Positions 17,339 to 24,897 of a stretch of DNA of 64,000 nucleotides are shown here, piece by piece. Position numbers and translations under genes: made by a program. The stretch is from Tenacibaculum aquimarinum (GTDB lineage: Bacteria; Bacteroidota; Bacteroidia; Flavobacteriales; Flavobacteriaceae), in assembly GCF_022478115.1 (NCBI RefSeq), contig NZ_JAKGSC010000001.1, forward strand, positions 1,054,001 to 1,118,000. The letters are read 5' to 3'. The notes beneath the pieces are model-generated. The model did not search any database, was not told the origin of the DNA, and saw only the letters and a list, made by a program, of their open reading frames with translations. Each line of letters starts with the position of its first letter. Position 1 is the stretch's first letter.

Positions 17339-18745
17339 ATGATAATAGAACAAATATATACAGGTTGTTTGGCTCAAGGAGCTTATTATATAGAAAGTAA
17401 CGGAGAAGTTGCTATAATAGACCCATTACGTGAAGTAGAAGATTATATTACTAAAGCTGATAAAAATGAAGCGAAAATTAAATATATTTTTGAAACACAT
17501 TTTCATGCAGATTTTGTGAGTGGCCACGTTACATTGGCAGAAAAAACTGGAGCAGAAATAGTTTATGGACCAACAGCAAAAACAAGTTTTAATGCTATAA
17601 TTGCTGAAGATAACCAAGTTTTTAAAATTGGTGATATAACAATTACAGCTTTGCATACGCCAGGACATACAATGGAAAGTACTATATATTTACTTAAAGA
17701 TGAAAACGGAAAAAACCATGCTGTTTTTAGTGGAGACACTTTGTTTTTAGGAGATGTTGGAAGGCCAGATTTAGCTCAAAAAGGAGATTTAACACAAGAA
17801 GACTTAGCTGGATATTTATTTGATAGCTTGCGTAACAAGGTTATGGTTTTAGCAGATGATGTAATTGTGTATCCTGCACATGGAGCAGGTTCTGCTTGCG
17901 GTAAAAATTTAAGTAAAGAAACTGTAGGTACAATTGGAGATCAAAAGAAAACCAATTACGCACTTAGAGCAGATATGACTAAGGCAGAGTTTATAAAAGA
18001 AGTAACTGACGGATTATTGCCGCCACCTGCATATTTCCCCTTAAATGTAAAATTAAATAAAGAGGGTTATAAATCGTTAGATCAGGTTGTTAGTATTTCT
18101 AAAAAACCACTTTCTGTCAGTGAATTCGAATTAGTTGCAAACGAAACGGATGCTATTATTTTAGATGTCCGTCATCAATCCGAATTTATAAAAGGTTTTA
18201 TTCCACAATCAATTTTTATTGGCTTAGGAGGAACCTTTGCACCTTGGGTTGGTGCATTAATAAAAGATATTACACAACCAATATTATTGGTTACTCCAAT
18301 TGGAGAAGAAGAAACTACAATTACACGTTTATCTCGTGTTGGTTTCGATAATGTTTTAGGATATTTAGAAGGTAGTTTTGATGCTTGGGAAAAAGCAAAT
18401 AAAGAAATTGATACATTAGAATCGGTTTCTGCAGCTACTTTGGAAGAAAAAATAAATGAAAATGCACTTGTCTTCGATGTTAGAAAACCTGGAGAATACG
18501 ACAATGAACATATTGAAAATGTACCAAGTACACCATTAGACTTTTTAAATAATCATATTTCTGAATTTCCAAAAGATAAAGATTTTTATGTGCATTGTGC
18601 TGGTGGTTATCGTTCTGTAATTGCTTCTTCAATTTTAAAAGCACGTGGATTTCATAATGTAATTGATGTTGCAGGTGGTTACGGAGCAATAAAACAAACT
18701 GCCATTAAAAGAACTGCAACAGTTTGTCCTTCAACTTTAAAATAA
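17339..18745 (+). CDS. CstB-like persulfide dioxygenase fused to two rhodanese domains
   Basis: 468 residues. The N-terminal metallo-beta-lactamase fold has THFHADFVSGH (H54, H56, D58, H63), HTPGHTMES and FSGDTLFLGDVGRPDL, typical of ETHE1-type persulfide dioxygenases. It is followed by a first rhodanese domain (about 260-355), whose active-site loop VTPIGEEETT lacks Cys, and a second (about 365-460) with the catalytic loop VHCAGGYRS, C420. This order, with only the last rhodanese active, matches staphylococcal CstB, which oxidises persulfides and yields thiosulfate. The protein is cytoplasmic. Two small sulfur or metal-related genes follow within six bases each. Confidence 0.88.
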   Translation: MIIEQIYTGCLAQGAYYIESNGEVAIIDPLREVEDYITKADKNEAKIKYIFETHFHADFVSGHVTLAEKTGAEIVYGPTAKTSFNAIIAEDNQVFKIGDITITALHTPGHTMESTIYLLKDENGKNHAVFSGDTLFLGDVGRPDLAQKGDLTQEDLAGYLFDSLRNKVMVLADDVIVYPAHGAGSACGKNLSKETVGTIGDQKKTNYALRADMTKAEFIKEVTDGLLPPPAYFPLNVKLNKEGYKSLDQVVSISKKPLSVSEFELVANETDAIILDVRHQSEFIKGFIPQSIFIGLGGTFAPWVGALIKDITQPILLVTPIGEEETTITRLSRVGFDNVLGYLEGSFDAWEKANKEIDTLESVSAATLEEKINENALVFDVRKPGEYDNEHIENVPSTPLDFLNNHISEFPKDKDFYVHCAGGYRSVIASSILKARGFHNVIDVAGGYGAIKQTAIKRTATVCPSTLK

Positions 18746-18750
18746 TTAAG

Positions 18751-19116
18751 ATGAAAAGAGTATTTACTTGTTTTGTGTTAACACTATTTTTTATCTCATG
18801 TGGAAATTCACAAGAAATAAAATCGATAACAACTGCTGAATTAAAAGAGGTTTTATCAAATGATAAAATTCAGTTATTAGATGTTAGAACAGCAGCGGAA
18901 ATTAAAGACGGGGCAATAGAAACTGCAATTTTTGTAGATTTTTATTCGGACAATTTTACTTCAGAAGTTTTAGCACAATTAAATAAAAACAAACCTGTTT
19001 ATATTTATTGTAGAAGCGGTAATAGAAGTATGAAAGCTTCTAATATTTTACAAGAAAAAGGTTGCAAAGTAATTAATGTTTTGGGCGGATATAACGCGTG
19101 GAAACAAGAAAATTAA
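18751..19116 (+). CDS. Rhodanese-domain lipoprotein
   Basis: 121 residues from the ATG at 18751, five bases after the previous stop; an in-frame TTG upstream overlaps that gene and is not needed. The lipobox FFISC puts the acylated Cys at residue 17, so it is a periplasmic or outer-membrane lipoprotein. A single rhodanese domain follows, with LLDVRTAAEIKDG and the catalytic loop YIYCRSGNRS (C87). Rhodaneses carry sulfane sulfur as a Cys persulfide; here it would handle persulfide outside the cytoplasm, complementing the CstB-like enzyme encoded upstream. Confidence 0.88.
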   Translation: MKRVFTCFVLTLFFISCGNSQEIKSITTAELKEVLSNDKIQLLDVRTAAEIKDGAIETAIFVDFYSDNFTSEVLAQLNKNKPVYIYCRSGNRSMKASNILQEKGCKVINVLGGYNAWKQEN

Positions 19117-19120
19117 AAAA

Positions 19121-19387
19121 ATGAAAGCAAAAATAGAAATAGAAAACCTTAAATGTGGTGGTTGCGCGGCAACTATTAAAAAAGGCTTATTAAGCTTAGA
19201 TTCAATTTCAGATGTTGAAGTAGATGTAGAAAAGTCTATCGTTTCTGTAACTTCAGAAAATCAAAATTTAGAAATTGTAAAAGAGAAATTATCTAAATTA
19301 GGATATCCAGAAGTGGGTGATAAAAACACAATAGTACACAAAGCAAAATCTTTTGTTAGTTGCGCTGTTGGTAGAATAGATTCATAA
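19121..19387 (+). CDS. Heavy-metal-associated (HMA) domain protein
   Basis: 88 residues from the ATG at 19121, four bases after the preceding stop. An HMA/CopZ-like ferredoxin fold with KCGGCAATIKKGL (C12 and C15) and the usual VEVDVEKSIVSV strand. Members bind Cu(I) or other soft metals for delivery. An extra C-terminal tail (KAKSFVSCAVGRIDS) carries a further Cys at about residue 82, which is unusual for a plain CopZ. It ends the sulfur operon before a strong terminator. Why a metallochaperone sits with persulfide genes is unknown; copper-sulfide toxicity is one link. Confidence 0.85.
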   Translation: MKAKIEIENLKCGGCAATIKKGLLSLDSISDVEVDVEKSIVSVTSENQNLEIVKEKLSKLGYPEVGDKNTIVHKAKSFVSCAVGRIDS

Positions 19388-19417
19388 AAAAAAAGCGAGC
19401 TTAATGCTCGCTTTTTT
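19387..19417. terminator. Bidirectional terminator between the HMA gene and the thiamine TonB receptor
   Basis: AAAAAGCGAGC and GCTCGCTTTTTT form an 11-bp stem around TTAAT, with A-runs and T-runs on both sides so it can serve both convergent genes. Confidence 0.92.
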
Positions 19418-19467
19418 AGTTTTAGTAATTCTATAAATTGATTTTCCCTTCCCAAGAACTCTAATTT

Positions 19468-21813
19468 CTAAAATTTTAAAGTAGCACCAATTAAGAAATT
19501 TCTTGTTGCTTGTGGGTAATAACCAGCACCATCAACAGTAGTTGTTGTTCCTGGGTTAGACCAAGTATCATCATATGTGTAATAATAACCTCTGTCTACA
19601 TATTCTTTATTAAAGATGTTGTTTACTAAAGCTGTAAACACTATAGACTTAAATATTTTATTAGTTTGTATTTCATAGACCAAGTTTAAATCACTTGTAA
19701 AAAAACCTTCTAAAACATCTAAATCAGAAACCTTACTATCTAAATTGCTCATTAATTGTTTACCAACGTATTTAGATAATAATGCTACTTGAAAGTTGTC
19801 TACCGGACTATACGTTATTGCGTTTCCAAAAACTATATCTGGAGAAAATGTTATTGGCGTGTTTCCTAAGTTTTGTAAAACTCCGTCAATTTTTGCATTA
19901 TAATCTTGATTGATATTTTTGCTAAAAGAAACATTTGGTCTAATTGAAACTTGTTCAGATAATTTAATAGCTGCATCAATTTCTAAACCTAAACGGTAAC
20001 TTTTTCCGCTAGAAGCACGTAATGGTTCACCAGTATTTTGATCGATTGCACCTGTTAAAATTAACTGATTCTGGTAATCCATATAATATAAATTGGTGTT
20101 TAATTTCACTTTTTCATTTTTTAAACGCCAACCTAACTCATAATCATCTAAACTTTCATGTTGAGAGTTTCCGCCTTCAAAATCGGTTCTGTTTGGTTCT
20201 CTATTTGCACGTGCATAAGAAGCGTACAAACTGTTTTCTTCGTTTAAAGTATATGTTAAACCTAATTTCGGATTAAAGAAACTGTAATCTGCATCAACAT
20301 CAATTGGATCTCTATCAGAAGTTAAACCTGCAGTTGTATAGTTTACAAATCTTCCTTGTAAATCAACAAAAGCTTTTAAATCTTCAGCGATATTAAAAGT
20401 TGCTTTAGAAAAAATGCTAAAGTCGGTTTTAGTTGAATTACTTTCGTAATAACGATCATAAATTGATGTATTTGTAGCTAAATCATTCCCCCAAAGAATT
20501 TCTCCGTAATGATCATTTTTGTAATTATTATATGAAACTCCAGAAATTAGATTAAAATTGTCGCCTTTATAATCAGCATTAAAATTAGCAACATAAAAAT
20601 GATTATCTAACCAACGTTGCACAATAACATCACTTCCGTCTACAATTAAATTATTGTAATCTGCAGCGTCTCTACCAGCTTTATATTGCTCAAAATAACC
20701 TTTTCCTCTTGTGTAGTTTAAACCCAAGTTTGTAGACCATTTTTCATTCAACTGCTCATTCCAATGTAATTGATAGTGATCTTGATTGTAATTGTCTGTT
20801 TCATTATCATACGTATATGGATTTTGCCTTCTGTCTTCTGCTAATTCCTCGGCAGTTAAACCAAACCAAGCTTGGTAAGTATGTTCTTCACCTCCAAAAA
20901 CAATTGCTTTAACTAGTGTGTTTTCATCCGTATAACTTCCTTGCAAAAAGTACGATTTTAAATCAGAAAAAGCTCTATCTACATAACCATCCGAATAAAT
21001 ATTAGACAAACGTCCAGCCAATTCAAAATGCTCATTTATTTTTCCCGTAGTAAATTTTACGGTGTGTTTTCTTATTCCGTAAGAACCAAAAGAATTAGAA
21101 ATTTCTCCACCTGCTTCTTCAGAAATAGCATCGGTTAAAATGTTTAAACTTGCACCAAAAGCACCCGAACCATTTGTTGATGTTCCAACACCACGTTGTA
21201 GTTGTAAACTTTCTGTTGACGAGGCAAAATCACCCATATTTACCCAAAAAGAACCTTGACTTTCAGAATCGTTAAAAGGAATTCCGTTTAAAGTTACATT
21301 AACTCTAGAAGCGTCTGAACCACGAACACGAAGGTATGTATAACCAATTCCTGCACCAGCGTCAGATGATGAAATTACGTTTGGCATATAGTTCATTAAC
21401 ATTGGTATGTCTTGCCCTAAATTACGTTTAGCAATTTCCTTTTTTGTAAGATTAGAATGTGTTACAGGCGCATCTGATTGTACACGAACTGCAGAAACTA
21501 ATACTTCATCTAATTTAGATAAATCAGAAAATAATTCAACAAAAACATTCTCGTTTTTAAGAATTTCTTGCGTAAAATAACCTGTTCTAAAGCCCAAGAA
21601 AGACACTTCAATTTTGTGAGTACCTTTCGGTAAACGTAGTTTAAAATTTCCTTCAAAGTCCGAAGTAGTTCCTTTTTTTAATGCGCTAACGGCAATAGTA
21701 GCACCAACAAGTGGTTCTTGATTTTCATCTACAACCTTTCCTGAGAAAGTGTAGTTCTGGGAGTTTGCAACTGTTGTTACAAACAAGAATAAAAAAATGA
21801 TAGATTTTTTCAT
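19468..21813 (-). CDS. TPP-riboswitch-controlled TonB-dependent receptor (probable thiamine or thiamine-precursor uptake)
   Basis: 781 residues. A signal peptide (1-18) is followed by a carboxypeptidase-regulatory-like beta domain (about 21-105), a plug domain (about 125-235 with VRGSDASRVNVTLNGIPFND) and a 22-strand barrel ending in F (GATLKF), the outer-membrane assembly signal. TonB receptors import scarce ligands across the outer membrane at the expense of the proton-motive force. The ligand is inferred from the TPP riboswitch in its leader (21970-22058) and from the nearby PnuC/PnuT gene; this corresponds to receptors called OMR1 in Bacteroidota. The leader is about 160 bases long downstream of the aptamer. 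Confidence 0.9.
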   Translation of the reverse strand: MKKSIIFLFLFVTTVANSQNYTFSGKVVDENQEPLVGATIAVSALKKGTTSDFEGNFKLRLPKGTHKIEVSFLGFRTGYFTQEILKNENVFVELFSDLSKLDEVLVSAVRVQSDAPVTHSNLTKKEIAKRNLGQDIPMLMNYMPNVISSSDAGAGIGYTYLRVRGSDASRVNVTLNGIPFNDSESQGSFWVNMGDFASSTESLQLQRGVGTSTNGSGAFGASLNILTDAISEEAGGEISNSFGSYGIRKHTVKFTTGKINEHFELAGRLSNIYSDGYVDRAFSDLKSYFLQGSYTDENTLVKAIVFGGEEHTYQAWFGLTAEELAEDRRQNPYTYDNETDNYNQDHYQLHWNEQLNEKWSTNLGLNYTRGKGYFEQYKAGRDAADYNNLIVDGSDVIVQRWLDNHFYVANFNADYKGDNFNLISGVSYNNYKNDHYGEILWGNDLATNTSIYDRYYESNSTKTDFSIFSKATFNIAEDLKAFVDLQGRFVNYTTAGLTSDRDPIDVDADYSFFNPKLGLTYTLNEENSLYASYARANREPNRTDFEGGNSQHESLDDYELGWRLKNEKVKLNTNLYYMDYQNQLILTGAIDQNTGEPLRASSGKSYRLGLEIDAAIKLSEQVSIRPNVSFSKNINQDYNAKIDGVLQNLGNTPITFSPDIVFGNAITYSPVDNFQVALLSKYVGKQLMSNLDSKVSDLDVLEGFFTSDLNLVYEIQTNKIFKSIVFTALVNNIFNKEYVDRGYYYTYDDTWSNPGTTTTVDGAGYYPQATRNFLIGATLKF

Positions 21814-21878
21814 TTTAAAAAATTTTAAAACGAATAAAAAGAGGTAATTATTCTTGTGATTAATATTGAATAATTAGT

Positions 21879-21951
21879 GTCATTACGATGAGTTTACAAC
21901 TTGGTAATCTCTTCAATATAAAGATTGCTTCAGACAAATCTTCGCAATGAC
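21879..21951. repeat. 73-bp imperfect palindromic element (MITE-like) in the riboswitch leader
   Basis: The ends GTCATTACGATGAG and TTCGCAATGAC are inverted (9 of 10 terminal bases match), and an inner pair GGTAATCTC / AAGATTGCT is also inverted. Elements with GTCATTGCGA ends and inner AGCAATCT arms are widespread non-autonomous palindromes in many genomes (from memory). It lies between the TPP aptamer and the receptor start. Confidence 0.7.
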
Positions 21952-21969
21952 TTGTTACAAAATGGCGAT

Positions 21970-22058
21970 TATCGCCTCCCTAAACAGCATTATCTGTTCT
22001 AGGTTCATTGGGTATGATCTCAGCTTTTTAAAGCACCCCTTTATGAGAACGTGGCAAA
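21970..22058 (-). promoter_or_regulatory. TPP riboswitch (THI element)
   Basis: Read on the minus strand, the conserved core appears in order: GGGGTGC, GCTGAGA, ATACCC, GAACCT, then CAGATAATGCTG and AGGGA. These are the thi-box elements that bind thiamine pyrophosphate. GGCG-ATAAT-CGCC directly follows and can fold into a small hairpin that would compete with closing the aptamer. Bound TPP is expected to switch off the TonB receptor downstream. Confidence 0.93.
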
Positions 22059-22117
22059 GGTATATTGGAAAAATTGATTAGAAAACAAAAAAATGATTTT
22101 TCTTTTTAGAAGCTATT

Positions 22118-22206
22118 TCCTGCTTTCCGTTATATCTTTTTTTGAGAAAGACAAAAAAAGGATGTCACTACAATCAGGGCTAAGCATACTTGCCAATTAT
22201 TAGAAA
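22118..22206 (+). repeat. Dispersed intergenic repeat, copy 2
   Basis: TGCTTTCCGTTATATC, T-run, A-run, GGATGTCACTACAATC, CTAAGCATACTTGCCAA, TTAGAAAACTT. It abuts the 3' end of arfB and lies upstream of the riboswitch. The 21814-22208 gap thus holds this repeat, the riboswitch and the 73-bp palindrome. Confidence 0.75.
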
Positions 22207-22208
22207 AC

Positions 22209-22613
22209 TTAATCTAATTTTGGTTTTCTTCTCAAAGCTTTTTTAACAGAAGTTCTTTTTTTATGTTCGGCTTTTCTTTTAATGGAAGCTTTACTTGGCT
22301 TCGTTTTTCTTCTGATTTTTGGGCGTTTTAAACCGATTTTAATAAGGTCTAAAAAACGTTTAATGGCAATGTCTTTATTCCTATGTTGAGAACGAGACTC
22401 CGAACAATATAAAATAAGAATATTCTCTTTTGTGAGTTTCGATGAAAGCTTAATTTTTAAACGTTCTTTTTCTTCATCAGACATAGAATTTGAATTCTCT
22501 AAATCGAATGACAATTCAATTTTTGAGGACACTTTATTTACATGCTGTCCTCCAGCACCAGAACTTCTGGTAGCTTTAAAAGATAACTCTTTTATGATTG
22601 TTTCAGAATTCAT
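22209..22613 (-). CDS. arfB: Peptidyl-tRNA hydrolase ArfB (ribosome rescue)
   Basis: 134 residues. The release-factor catalytic motif GGQ is at 21-23 in SSGAGGQHVNKVSSKIEL, with no codon-recognition domain before it, and the protein ends in a basic tail (KRKAEHKKRTSVKKALRRKPK). This is the ArfB/YaeJ architecture: the tail enters the empty mRNA channel of a stalled ribosome and GGQ hydrolyses the peptidyl-tRNA. Its ATG overlaps the stop of the kinase gene by one base (TAATG), so translation is coupled. It is the last gene of a minus-strand operon that begins at the phosphopantetheinyl transferase. Confidence 0.95.
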   Translation of the reverse strand: MNSETIIKELSFKATRSSGAGGQHVNKVSSKIELSFDLENSNSMSDEEKERLKIKLSSKLTKENILILYCSESRSQHRNKDIAIKRFLDLIKIGLKRPKIRRKTKPSKASIKRKAEHKKRTSVKKALRRKPKLD

Positions 22614-23272
22614 TAGTAATCAAGAGAGTTACCAAAATCACCAGTATTTTGGTGTAAAAAATGCATATCTAAATCTAATAAAGAATCTGAAAAAGAAAAT
22701 AAATCATCTTTCTCAGCAATCAATTTATCAATTGCAGTTGTAGCTTCTTTAAGGCGCGTTTCTTTATCGCCTTTTAATAAAATGTAATTTTTATTATACT
22801 TTTTCAAAGCGTTTTCAAAAGCAGTAAACATTTCCAAACGTTCTTCTGGTTTGTCGCGTAAATCATCGGCTTCCCAAGGCGTATCAATATACGTTAGTAA
22901 GTATAAATCGTATTGATTTTCTTTTGCTGCTTTATCTAATTCAGGATCTACAAAACCACCATAATATTCTTCTGAATACACTTTGGTTTCTAGTAAATCT
23001 GTATCGCAGATTAAAACTTTATCGGCTTTTTTAGCTAAAGAGTTTTCTAATTTCATTTGCCCTTTTGCAATAGGAATTATGTCTTTTTGCTCGCAGGTTT
23101 TACGTTCATTATTCCACTTGTCTTGTAGATATTCTCGCGCAAATTCTGGTGCCCAAACAGTATTGTAATGACGTGCAAGTTGTGTAGAAAGTGTGGTTTT
23201 ACCTGTGCTTTCTGGTCCAAATAAAACAATCTTTACTAGATTGATTGATTTTTGTCTAAGTTTTTTTTCCAT
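22613..23272 (-). CDS. NadR-type nucleoside kinase (P-loop), possible thiamine kinase
   Basis: 219 residues. Walker A GPESTGKTTLS at 19-29, then WAPEFAREYL and DTDLLETKVYSEEYYG, features of the ribosylnicotinamide-kinase domain of NadR. The adenylyltransferase domain of full NadR is absent. The family phosphorylates vitamins that enter as nucleosides, trapping them in the cell. The gene overlaps the PnuC/PnuT transporter gene by 37 bases, as expected for transport plus trapping. The substrate is nicotinamide riboside by homology, or thiamine by context (thiamine-binding-fold protein upstream, TPP riboswitch downstream); the sequence alone does not decide. Confidence 0.85.
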   Translation of the reverse strand: MEKKLRQKSINLVKIVLFGPESTGKTTLSTQLARHYNTVWAPEFAREYLQDKWNNERKTCEQKDIIPIAKGQMKLENSLAKKADKVLICDTDLLETKVYSEEYYGGFVDPELDKAAKENQYDLYLLTYIDTPWEADDLRDKPEERLEMFTAFENALKKYNKNYILLKGDKETRLKEATTAIDKLIAEKDDLFSFSDSLLDLDMHFLHQNTGDFGNSLDY

Positions 23273-23865
23273 GCTATGTAGCCAAATATTGCTATAAATG
23301 TAAATCCAAAATATTGAAAACTTGTAAATGTAAATCCTTTATAGAAGTATAAAGGTACAGAAATGATGTTTCCTATAATCCAAAATAGCCAATTTTCTAT
23401 TTTCCTTTTTGCCATTAACCACATACCAACAAAGAAAATTGCTGTTGTAATAGTGTCTGCATACGCAACCCAACTTGTCCATTTGTCAAAGGTTTTGTAA
23501 ACGATATAAACAAAAACTAAGGTTGCTAAAAATATGGCTATTGAAATTTTCTTTTCTTTTAATGTAGTTGTAGAAATCGGATTAACAACTTCTCCGTTTT
23601 TGGTGCGTGTCCAAATATACCAACCATAAACACTCATTATAAAATAGTAGCCATTAATCATCATATCTCCTAAAAGTTCCCACTTTAAAAGTAAATAGAC
23701 AAAAATTGCTGTGCTTATCATTCCTGTTGGGAATACCCAAATTTTATTTTGTTTGGAGAACCAAACAGATAAAAAACCAAAAATTACTGCTATAATTTCT
23801 AAAGTTGTATCAACTGTAGAGTAGTCTTTATATTGACCAAAAAGGAAATCAAAAATGTGGCTCAT
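23236..23865 (-). CDS. PnuC/PnuT-family vitamin transporter
   Basis: 209 residues, seven to eight membrane helices, with Trp-rich turns typical of the PnuC fold (IWVFPTGMISTAIFVYLLLKWELLGDM, YGWYIWTRTKNGE, WLFWIIGNIISVPLYFYKG). Facilitative PnuC proteins import nicotinamide riboside; PnuT relatives import thiamine. The start overlaps the thiamine-binding-fold gene by 17 bases and the end overlaps the kinase gene by 37, so the three are tightly coupled. Together with the TPP-regulated receptor this makes thiamine the more likely substrate, which is inference. I left the symbol empty for that reason. Confidence 0.87.
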   Translation of the reverse strand: MSHIFDFLFGQYKDYSTVDTTLEIIAVIFGFLSVWFSKQNKIWVFPTGMISTAIFVYLLLKWELLGDMMINGYYFIMSVYGWYIWTRTKNGEVVNPISTTTLKEKKISIAIFLATLVFVYIVYKTFDKWTSWVAYADTITTAIFFVGMWLMAKRKIENWLFWIIGNIISVPLYFYKGFTFTSFQYFGFTFIAIFGYIAWKKNLDKNQSI

Positions 23866-24109
23866 AATTACTTCTATCAGATTTAACTATTTTTAAATTT
23901 ACAACAACATTTTCTTGATTCTCAAACGATTTTTTAATTTCTGAGGTTAAAAAAGGCATTAATAAATCATATTCGCCATAAATCTGAGTACTCATTGGGT
24001 TTTCTAAAACAGTAAACTCAGATGTGCGTAAACGTTTTATAAACGTAATTATATGGTCCTCAAAATTATTATTGAGAGGCAACAAAGTAAGTTCTATTGA
24101 TATTTTCAT
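23849..24109 (-). CDS. Thiamine-binding-fold protein (MTH1187/YkoF family)
   Basis: 86 residues. The sequence fits the COG0011/YkoF-MTH1187 ferredoxin-like fold: an ISIELTLLPL strand, a helix with FIKRLRTSEFTVLENPMSTQIYGEYDLLMPFL, and a final VVNLKIVKSDR strand. The pattern MSTQIxGEYDxLM is the characteristic centre. Members bind thiamine or its pyrimidine (YkoF binds HMP). It is cytoplasmic. It starts the thiamine-related triplet of genes, 62 bases after the lipid synthase gene; no riboswitch is seen in that gap. Confidence 0.85.
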   Translation of the reverse strand: MKISIELTLLPLNNNFEDHIITFIKRLRTSEFTVLENPMSTQIYGEYDLLMPFLTSEIKKSFENQENVVVNLKIVKSDRSNYEPHF

Positions 24110-24171
24110 TTGATAGAAATTGAAATGTAAAAGTAACTATAATGAAATACTAAACAAGTTAAGCTTAATAA

Positions 24172-24897
24172 CTATTTTTTCAGTTGATTAAAAAATGATA
24201 CATCATTTTCAAATGCAGTTCCAATTACTACTAAATCTGCTCCTGCATTGAAAGCAGAATCTAATTGCTTTTTAGAGCGAATTCCGCCGCCAACAATTAA
24301 GGGAATAGATAGGTTTTTATTCACTAGCGTAATTACTTCTTGACTAACTGTTTCAAGTGCTCCACTTCCGGCTTCTAGGTAAATGAGTTTTTTTCCAGAG
24401 AATTCACCTGCTAAAGCTGTATTTAAAATGAATTTTAAATTTTCTTGAGAAATTGGTTTTGTATTGCTTACTTTTTGAGTTGCAGTTTTTGTTCCGCCGT
24501 CAATTAATATGTAACCAGTTGGTAAAATTTCTAAGGTTGCTTTTTTAAGAATTGGAGCAGCAGCAACTTGCTGTTCAATTAAATATTCGGGATTTCTGCC
24601 AGAAATTAAACTTAAAAACAGAATTCCGTCTGCTTTGTTTGTAATCTGTTTTACATCACCAGGAAATAAAATAATAGGTAAATCTGTTGCTTTTTTTATT
24701 GCAGAAACTACGCTTTCTGTTTGGTTGTTTTTATCGGTGCTTCCGCCAACAAAAATATGTGTTGTTATAGATTGATGTACTTTTTCAAAAAAAGAAATCG
24801 AATTTTTAACATCAAACTTTTCAGGGTCAATTAAAACTGCTAGCAGTTTTTTGTTTGCTGTTTTTGCTGATATAATGTTTTGGTAAATGTTCTTCAT
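24172..24897 (-). CDS. Geranylgeranylglyceryl-phosphate synthase family protein (bacterial group II)
   Basis: 241 residues from the ATG at 24897, which overlaps the preceding stop as TAATG; an in-frame upstream start would add six residues inside the neighbour gene. TIM-barrel prenyltransferase of the PcrB/GGGPS family: LLAVLIDPEKFD near the start, HIFVGGSTDKN, LPIILFPGD, LEAGSGA and the phosphate-binding end LIVGGGIRSKKQLDSAFNAGADLVVIGTAFE. Such enzymes add a polyprenyl chain to glycerol-1-phosphate, the archaeal-lipid type reaction; the Bacteroidota form (group II) is known to be active, but its physiological product is unclear. Confidence 0.92.
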   Translation of the reverse strand: MKNIYQNIISAKTANKKLLAVLIDPEKFDVKNSISFFEKVHQSITTHIFVGGSTDKNNQTESVVSAIKKATDLPIILFPGDVKQITNKADGILFLSLISGRNPEYLIEQQVAAAPILKKATLEILPTGYILIDGGTKTATQKVSNTKPISQENLKFILNTALAGEFSGKKLIYLEAGSGALETVSQEVITLVNKNLSIPLIVGGGIRSKKQLDSAFNAGADLVVIGTAFENDVSFFNQLKK

